Shown piece after piece: positions 6,343 through 10,843 of a stretch of 10,843 bases of DNA. The notes beneath the pieces are model-generated. The model had not been told where the DNA came from, did no database searches, and worked only from the letters and a program-made list of their open reading frames with translations. Numbering within the stretch: position 1 is the first letter of the stretch; each line of letters opens with the position of its first letter. The position numbers were made by a program, and so were the translations under genes. The stretch comes from Desulfobacterales bacterium CG23_combo_of_CG06-09_8_20_14_all_52_9 (GTDB lineage: Bacteria > Desulfobacterota > Desulfobacteria > Desulfobacterales > UBA2156). The DNA is taken from assembly GCA_002771315.1 (NCBI GenBank), contig PCSF01000213.1, forward strand, positions 283 to 11,125, written 5' to 3'.

Positions 6343-7185
6343 ATGTCGGTAATTACCATTTCCAGAGCTTCTTACAGCCTCGGCAAAGAGATTGCCGAAA
6401 AACTAGCCCAAAGGCTAGGTTATACGTGCATTGCCCGTGAAATCCTCCTCGAAGCATCCAAGGAATTCAACATCCCCGAGGCCAAGCTTTTTCGTGCCTT
6501 AAGCACTCAATCCTCTTTTCTCGATCGGATCTCTTCCAAAAAACATCGGTACATCGCTTACATCCAGTCATCCGTTCTGCACGCTCTGAATTGCGACAAC
6601 GTCGTCTATCATGGATTTGCCGGTCACTTCTTTGTGAAAGATATTCCGCACGTTTTCAAGGTCCGGATTATTGCCGATCCGGATGAACGTGCGAAGCTTG
6701 TCATGGCAAGGGACGGCGTTTCAAAAGACGACGCCCTTCATTTTCTGACTAAACTGGATGAACAGCGAACCAAATGGAGCCAGTTTTTTTACGGCATAAA
6801 CACATCGGATCCTTCTCTTTACGATCTGGTCATCCACATCAAGCGGATCTCGGTCGATGATGCAGTTGAAATCATCTCAAACAGTGTCCGATTGGAACGG
6901 TTTCAGACAACACCCGACTCCAAGGAGCAGATGAATGACCTTTGCTTAGCCGCTGCAGTCAGGGCGTCATTGCTGGACATCGATGAGGACGTCGAAGTCG
7001 TAGCTCAAAAAGGAGAGGTCACTGTCCGGACTCGATCGCCGCAGTTCGTCCAAAAAGGCTTGGCTCAGCACATCAAAGACATCGTGAAAAAGGCCACGTG
7101 CGCCAATGACGTGAGGGTCGAAACCTTTCCGACCAGTCCTTTGGGGATATGGACGGTCGTTGAGGCTGACAAAAAGCTGAATTAG
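6343..7185 (+). CDS. Cytidylate-kinase-like protein with C-terminal BON-like domain
   Basis: The N-terminal 185 or so residues match the cytidylate kinase-like family (Cytidylate_kin2 type), a P-loop NMP-kinase relative of unproven substrate. Supporting stretches are ITISRASYSLGKEIAEKLAQ (4-23), where the family's nucleotide loop lies, VVYHGFAGHF (87-96), and RIIADPDERAKLVMARDGVS (108-127), the lid-like arginine-rich part. The loop here reads RASYSLGKE and lacks the usual glycine pattern (family members typically have SRxxGSGGxxIA), so nucleotide binding may be changed. Residues about 198-262 look like a BON domain: a helix, then VEVVAQKGEVTVRTRSP, another helix and a final VRVE strand. There is no signal peptide or membrane segment. 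It sits 54 bases before nuoA, on the same strand, and may be cotranscribed with it. The function is unknown; a regulatory or phospholipid-related role would be speculation. Confidence 0.85.
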   Translation: MSVITISRASYSLGKEIAEKLAQRLGYTCIAREILLEASKEFNIPEAKLFRALSTQSSFLDRISSKKHRYIAYIQSSVLHALNCDNVVYHGFAGHFFVKDIPHVFKVRIIADPDERAKLVMARDGVSKDDALHFLTKLDEQRTKWSQFFYGINTSDPSLYDLVIHIKRISVDDAVEIISNSVRLERFQTTPDSKEQMNDLCLAAAVRASLLDIDEDVEVVAQKGEVTVRTRSPQFVQKGLAQHIKDIVKKATCANDVRVETFPTSPLGIWTVVEADKKLN

Positions 7186-7239
7186 GCCGAAACCCGGTAA
7201 CATTAAAAACAATCCTATTTTTGCCCCACGAGGTTCGCC

Positions 7240-7677
7240 TTGTTATTTGATTTCGCAAATGTTTTCATGTTCATCATTCTCGGGCTGCTGATGAGCTTCG
7301 TCGTCATCGCGGTATCCAGGATCCTTGCCCCCCGGGTGTCGAATTTTCCAGACAAGTACACCACTTACGAATGCGGGGAGCGGCCGGTCGGTTCGGCATG
7401 GGTCCCCTTTAATTTCCGCTTTTACGCGGTGGCCCTGGCGTTTCTGATTTTCGACATCGAGCTGGCCCTCGTTTTTCCGTGCATCGTCGTCTTTCACGAA
7501 TGGCGCCGGGCAGGCTACGGCATCCTGGTCCTGGGCGAGATCGTTTTCTTCCTGGCCGTTCTCTTTCTCGGATTGATCTACCTGGGGCGCCATGGGGATT
7601 TCAAATGGAGTAAGGAAGTGCCCGAAACTCCAAAGGAACGGATTCTTTTAGATGAAGAAAAACCGGTCGCTGTCTAA
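7240..7677 (+). CDS. nuoA: NuoA, complex I membrane subunit A (ND3 homologue)
   Basis: This small inner-membrane subunit (145 aa) lies at the junction of the complex I membrane arm with the quinone site. Three hydrophobic helices are visible near residues 8-30, 62-86 and 95-116. The conserved loop YECGERPVG (43-51) contains the Cys45 equivalent to the ND3 loop cysteine. FLIFDIELAL (68-77) carries the family's acidic pair. Translation is placed at a TTG (7240-7242), which has a GAGG ribosome site about six bases upstream. No upstream ATG is in frame, and the first internal ATG (residue 10) would cut into the first helix. The C-terminal tail of about 25 charged residues is somewhat long. It is the first of five nuo genes in view; a 26-base gap separates it from nuoB. 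Confidence 0.95.
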   Translation: MLFDFANVFMFIILGLLMSFVVIAVSRILAPRVSNFPDKYTTYECGERPVGSAWVPFNFRFYAVALAFLIFDIELALVFPCIVVFHEWRRAGYGILVLGEIVFFLAVLFLGLIYLGRHGDFKWSKEVPETPKERILLDEEKPVAV

Positions 7678-7703
7678 TCTGTGAATGAAAATGGAGAACG
7701 GAT

Positions 7704-8201
7704 ATGCCTCATTTATACTCCAATCTGCCCTCCCAGGGGTTTTGCGGTGCGGTCTTCACCACCGTGGATCAGGCTCTCAACTGGTGCCGGCTCTCATCGA
7801 TCTGGTACCTCCTTTTCGGCCTGGCATGCTGCGCCATCGAGCTGATGCAGACCGGTGGTCCGCGCACAGATCTTGATCGCATAGGAAGCGTGTTTCGAGC
7901 CACACCCCGGCAGTCCGATCTGATGATCGTGGCCGGGACCCTTACATATAAGATGGCTCCGCGACTGCGCCTGCTTTATGACCAGATGGCGGAACCCAAG
8001 TATGTAATTGCCATGGGCAGTTGCGCCAATTGCGGCGGCCTTTTCCAACTCAGCTATTCCGTGGTCAAGGGCGTTGATAAAATCGTGCCTGTCGATGTCT
8101 ATGTGCCCGGTTGCCCCCCTCGGCCGGAAGCCCTGACCTACGGTATTTTGAAACTGCAGGAGAAAATCAGCCGGGAGCGCTTTCTGGTAGGAAAATGCTG
8201 A
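7704..8201 (+). CDS. nuoB: NuoB, complex I subunit B carrying cluster N2
   Basis: This peripheral-arm subunit (165 aa) binds the terminal [4Fe-4S] cluster N2, which hands electrons to quinone. All four ligands are present: the adjacent pair C42 and C43 in GLACCAIEL, C107 in GSCANCGG, and C137 in PGCPPRPEAL. The DLDRIGSVFRATPRQSDLMI block (56-75) is also conserved. The length fits the family. The ATG at 7704 follows GGAGAACGG. The stop TGA (8199-8201) shares one base with the chosen nuoC start, suggesting coupled translation. NuoB also resembles small subunits of energy-converting [NiFe] hydrogenases. The neighbouring nuoA, nuoC and nuoD, and the absence of hydrogenase cysteines in NuoD, settle it as complex I. 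Confidence 0.97.
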   Translation: MPHLYSNLPSQGFCGAVFTTVDQALNWCRLSSIWYLLFGLACCAIELMQTGGPRTDLDRIGSVFRATPRQSDLMIVAGTLTYKMAPRLRLLYDQMAEPKYVIAMGSCANCGGLFQLSYSVVKGVDKIVPVDVYVPGCPPRPEALTYGILKLQEKISRERFLVGKC

Positions 8202-8773
8202 TGCAGCCCGAGCATATCCGGAAAAGATTGGAAGAAGCACTGGGGATAACCGACCTCGTATGGACGGCATCCCTGCATGGGGATTCGTATCTTGTGGTCC
8301 CGACAGAAGAGCTGCGCAGAATCGCCTTTTTCCTGAAAGAAGATCCCCAATGCGCCTTCGACACCCTGATGAGCCTGAGCGGTGTTCATCAGCTGGGTGA
8401 ACCGGAACTGCTGGAGGTGGTTTACCATCTTTATTCAATCCGCCTCCGTCATCGCCTCGTGGTAAAAGTGAATCTGGAGCGACCATTGGCTCTTTCCCAT
8501 TTCTATCTTCGAATGAATTCGGTTTCGGAAGTGTGGCCGGGAGCCGGTTGGCTGGAGCGAGAGGTCTATGACATGTTCGGGGTGCACTTTGTCGGGCACA
8601 AGGATTTTCGCAGATTGCTGCTCCCTCCTGACTGGCAAGGCCACCCTTTACTGAAAGATTATCAGGAATCGAAGGCTTACCGAAACATCAGCACGATCAG
8701 GGAAAAAGCGGCCCCCACTGAAATTGCTCCGGACGATCCGAGAATCTCGGTCAAAATGTCCACATCATCTTAG
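8201..8773 (+). CDS. nuoC: NuoC, complex I 30-kDa-type subunit
   Basis: This peripheral-arm subunit (190 aa) packs against NuoD near the quinone site. The 30-kDa-subunit signature spans residues 117-154: WLEREVYDMFGVHF, then GHKDFRRLLLPPDW, then GHPLLKDY. The N-terminal half is typically divergent. The conserved Asp of the family's usual 'VD' pair is replaced in GVHQ (61-64). The start at ATG 8201 is preferred because AGG lies nine bases upstream; the ATG at 8195 is only three bases from the same AGG. An open frame extends to 8111, but that part lies inside nuoB. nuoC and nuoD are separate genes here, not fused as in enterobacteria. A perfect hairpin follows the stop. Confidence 0.94.
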   Translation: MQPEHIRKRLEEALGITDLVWTASLHGDSYLVVPTEELRRIAFFLKEDPQCAFDTLMSLSGVHQLGEPELLEVVYHLYSIRLRHRLVVKVNLERPLALSHFYLRMNSVSEVWPGAGWLEREVYDMFGVHFVGHKDFRRLLLPPDWQGHPLLKDYQESKAYRNISTIREKAAPTEIAPDDPRISVKMSTSS

Positions 8774-8776
8774 GTG

Positions 8777-8806
8777 AACCTAAATTGATCGTTTTCAATT
8801 TAGGTT
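8777..8806 (+). repeat. Perfect 12-bp inverted repeat between nuoC and nuoD
   Basis: AACCTAAATTGA (8777-8788) and TCAATTTAGGTT (8795-8806) are exact reverse complements around a six-base loop TCGTTT. The stem starts three bases after the nuoC stop codon and ends just before the nuoD ribosome site GAAGGAA (8807-8813). No T-run follows, so it is not a classic terminator. It could set mRNA processing, stability or nuoD initiation, or be a protein-binding site. Confidence 0.8.
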
Positions 8807-8821
8807 GAAGGAACACAGCCG

Positions 8822-9934
8822 GTGTCATTTGTCACTGAAGAAATGATCCTCAACATGGGCCCACACCATCCCAGCACCCACGGCGTGTTGCGCTTTATCC
8901 TGCGCACGGACGGGGAAGTCATCTACGGGTGCAGGCCGGATGTGGGATTTCTGCACCGCGGCCTTGAAAAAATCGCCGAAAAAGTGAGCTATCCCCAGTT
9001 CATGCCCTATACCGACCGAATCGACTACCTGGCGGCCATGAACTGTAACTTCGGATACGCCCTTGGGGTGGAGCGTCTGGCCGGGATCGAAGTACCCGCG
9101 CGGGCAGAGTATATCCGGGTGCTGGTCGTGGAGCTCAACCGCATCATCAGCCATTTGATTTCGGTCGGCACCTTTGCGCTGGACATGGGCGCCGTCACCC
9201 CGTTCACCCATGCCCTGAGAGAGCGGGAATGGGTCAACGACCTCCTCGAAGAGCTCTGTGGGGCGCGGCTGACTTACAATTACATGCGCTTCGGAGGAGT
9301 ATCCTTTGATATGCCCACAGGGTTTCTTGAACGCGTCGGCAACTTCCTGGATTACTTCGAGCCCCGGCTGGACCAATTCAACCGGTTGATATCGAATAAC
9401 AAGATTTTTAAGGAGCGCCTCTCAGGTGTTGCCGTCATCAGTCGCGAAGACGCTCTTGACTATGGCCTGGTGGGGCCGAACTTGAGGGCTTCCGGTGTCG
9501 ATTGGGATTTGAGACGGGATGAACCGTATTCCATCTATCCGGAGCTGAAGTTCGAGGTCGTCAAACCCCCTTCCCATACAGAGTTGGGCGATTGCTACAG
9601 CCGCTACTGGGTACGCATTCTGGAGATGGTCGAGAGCACTCGTATCGTACGTCAGTGCGTTTCCAAAATGCCTAATGACTCGTACTGGAACCGGTCGAAA
9701 AAAAAATTGAAACCGCCGCCTGGCGAAATCTATGTTCGCACGGAAGCTCCCAGAGGCGAATTGGGCTTTTATCTGATCAGCCGTGGCGAAGATCGCCCCT
9801 ATCGACTCAAGATCCGGACGGGCTCTTTCTCGGCCATGAGCATTGTGGAAAAGATCGCCCCCGGCCTGATGGTGTCCGATCTGGTAACCCTGATCGCCAG
9901 CCTGGACCTGATCGCACCGGAGATCGATCGCTAG
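8822..9934 (+). CDS. nuoD: NuoD, complex I 49-kDa-type subunit with the quinone site
   Basis: This peripheral-arm subunit (370 aa) forms most of the quinone-reducing cavity with NuoB. NMGPHHPSTHGVLRF (11-25) contains His20, and MPYTDRIDYL (61-70) contains Tyr69. Their spacing of 49 residues equals that of the quinone-binding His/Tyr pair in bovine and Thermus subunits. Further conserved parts are VGFLHRGLEKIAE (41-53), the ALDMGAVTPF segment (119-128), the MRFGGV segment (155-160) and the PRGELGFYL segment (310-318). The protein ends in the usual acidic-Asp-Arg (EIDR). The cysteine ligands of [NiFe] hydrogenases are absent. The start is a GTG (8822) with AAGGA about nine bases upstream. It is followed by nuoH after 72 bases, not by nuoE, nuoF and nuoG. 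Confidence 0.97.
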   Translation: MSFVTEEMILNMGPHHPSTHGVLRFILRTDGEVIYGCRPDVGFLHRGLEKIAEKVSYPQFMPYTDRIDYLAAMNCNFGYALGVERLAGIEVPARAEYIRVLVVELNRIISHLISVGTFALDMGAVTPFTHALREREWVNDLLEELCGARLTYNYMRFGGVSFDMPTGFLERVGNFLDYFEPRLDQFNRLISNNKIFKERLSGVAVISREDALDYGLVGPNLRASGVDWDLRRDEPYSIYPELKFEVVKPPSHTELGDCYSRYWVRILEMVESTRIVRQCVSKMPNDSYWNRSKKKLKPPPGEIYVRTEAPRGELGFYLISRGEDRPYRLKIRTGSFSAMSIVEKIAPGLMVSDLVTLIASLDLIAPEIDR

Positions 9935-9968
9935 TCGGCATGCTATCCGTACCGTAATAGAACGGGAG

Positions 9969-9985
9969 GCGTCGCTAAACGACGC
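9969..9985 (+). repeat. Small inverted repeat between nuoD and nuoH
   Basis: GCGTCG (9969-9974) and CGACGC (9980-9985) make a perfect 6-bp GC-rich stem with loop CTAAA, 21 bases before the nuoH start. A GGGAGG at 9964-9969 resembles a ribosome site, but it is too far from the nuoH ATG and overlaps the stem. No T-run follows. Confidence 0.5.
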
Positions 9986-10006
9986 GGACATTCATGCAGG
10001 TTCGCT

Positions 10007-10843
10007 ATGAACAACCTGGTTAACGACCTCTACCGCGAGTTCACCCTTTTCCGGATGATCGGCCATGACGCTGCGGCCTTTGTGGTAATGCTGGCCTGCG
10101 GCCTGGCGGTCCTCACTTTTTTCGGCTTCATGGGGGGCCTTTTCACCTTTTTGGAACGCAAGCTGGCCGGGTGGACCAATTCCCGCCGCGGACCCAATCG
10201 GGTGGGACCCTATGGGTTGGTCCAGTTCGCGGCAGACGGGGTTAAACTCATTTTAAAGGAAGACATTATCCCTGCGGAAGCCGACCGCACTTTTTTCCGA
10301 TTTGCGCCCTACTTGGTTCTGCTCGGTACCGCACTTTCCTTTGTCGTAATCCCATTCGGTCCCAGGCTCATCATCAGTGATCTGAACGTAGGGATCTTCT
10401 ATCTCCTTGCTACCGGGTCCTTCACGGTGGTCGGGCTGATCATGGCGGGTTGGGCGTCGAATAACAAATGGGCGCTGCTCGGCGGCATGCGCTCGGCCGC
10501 TCAGATCGTAAGCTATGAGATCCCCAATGCCCTGGCCATCCTGGTGGTGGTGCTCACGGCCGGTACCATGAGCGTGCAGGGCATCATCCGGGCACAAGCA
10601 GGCGGTGTACAGCACTGGTTTCTTTTCAACAGCCCGTTTTGTATTTTGGCTTTCTTTATTTACTTCACGACATCGATAGCGGAAATCAACCGAATTCCCT
10701 TCGATATTCCAGAGGCCGAATCCGAACTGGTGGCAGGCTATAACATCGAGTACAGCGGAATGCGCTTCGGTGTTTTTTTTGTGGCGGAGTTCAGCAACAT
10801 CTATGTGGTAAGTTCCATCGCCGTCATTTGTTTCCTCGGAGGC
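10007..10843 (+). CDS. nuoH: NuoH, complex I membrane subunit H (ND1 homologue), cut by the window edge
   Basis: The frame is open from ATG 10007 to the last base (279 codons, no stop), so only the 3' end is missing; the family is usually 320-350 aa. This is the membrane subunit that closes the quinone channel. Conserved parts, by residue: FLERKLAGWTNSRRGPNRVG (48-67), then PYGLVQFAADGVKLILKE as the first loop facing the peripheral arm; AAQIVSYEIPNALA near 164-177; and AEINRIPFDIPEAESELVAG (about 225-244) followed by YNIEYSGMRFG. These loops carry the acidic and arginine residues expected near the quinone chamber. Hydrophobic helices lie between them. An AGG ribosome site is about seven bases upstream. 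Its position directly after nuoD shows that the nuoEFG genes are not in their common place. Confidence 0.96.
   Translation, partial: MNNLVNDLYREFTLFRMIGHDAAAFVVMLACGLAVLTFFGFMGGLFTFLERKLAGWTNSRRGPNRVGPYGLVQFAADGVKLILKEDIIPAEADRTFFRFAPYLVLLGTALSFVVIPFGPRLIISDLNVGIFYLLATGSFTVVGLIMAGWASNNKWALLGGMRSAAQIVSYEIPNALAILVVVLTAGTMSVQGIIRAQAGGVQHWFLFNSPFCILAFFIYFTTSIAEINRIPFDIPEAESELVAGYNIEYSGMRFGVFFVAEFSNIYVVSSIAVICFLGG

Noticed and set aside
8111..8200. Earlier nuoC start at 8111
   Set aside because: It would overlap 90 bases of nuoB and has no ribosome site. ATG 8201 follows the coupled TGATG arrangement.
9422..9991. Minus-strand open frame of 189 codons opposite nuoD
   Set aside because: It lies antisense to strongly conserved NuoD sequence and has low-complexity, family-less translation.
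1..10843. CRISPR arrays, tRNA or rRNA genes, insertion sequences, phage or defence genes
   Set aside because: No repeated spacer-like units, cloverleaf signatures, transposase motifs or terminal repeats were seen. All long frames are accounted for by metabolic genes.

Overview
The window looks like chromosomal DNA of an anaerobic, Gram-negative bacterium, most likely a member of the Desulfobacterota (former Deltaproteobacteria). This assignment is an inference from gene content: an NfnAB electron-bifurcating transhydrogenase, and a complex I operon that passes directly from nuoD to nuoH with no NADH-oxidising module (nuoEFG). No rRNA, tRNA, mobile element or CRISPR array was seen. All genes look intact except the last, which runs off the right edge.

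Left part (1-3653): thiamin pyrimidine salvage. thiD (24-827, +) encodes the HMP/HMP-P kinase. It converges on a minus-strand ABC transporter operon, thiZ-thiX-thiY (ATPase, permease, lipid-free periplasmic binding protein), whose genes overlap by ATGA at both junctions. A complete TPP riboswitch (3476-3568, -) heads the operon, and a good sigma70-type promoter sits just upstream of it. The promoter's -35 box lies inside the loop of a 9-bp inverted repeat. Together these make a TPP-repressed uptake system for a pyrimidine precursor that ThiD would phosphorylate.

Middle part (3654-6342): nfnA and nfnB (both -, nfnA first) encode the two flavin/iron-sulfur subunits of NADH-dependent reduced ferredoxin:NADP+ oxidoreductase. 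They are read from a consensus promoter at 6051-6079. An AT-rich 379-bp divergent intergenic region separates them from the rightward genes. It holds promoters facing both ways, several short inverted repeats and one possible very small ORF.

Right part (6343-10843): a cytidylate-kinase-like protein with an altered P-loop and a C-terminal BON-like domain precedes nuoA, nuoB, nuoC, nuoD and a partial nuoH, all on the plus strand. nuoC and nuoD are separate genes. Perfect inverted repeats lie between nuoC and nuoD and between nuoD and nuoH, each near the next ribosome binding site. The missing nuoEFG suggests a complex I fed by a donor other than NADH, possibly reduced ferredoxin. NfnAB next door would exchange electrons among ferredoxin, NADH and NADPH, so this half of the window reads as an energy-conserving redox module. 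I found no convincing sign of an entirely new system. The points most worth a second look are the cytidylate-kinase/BON protein beside complex I, the intercistronic nuo hairpins and the dyad over the thi promoter.
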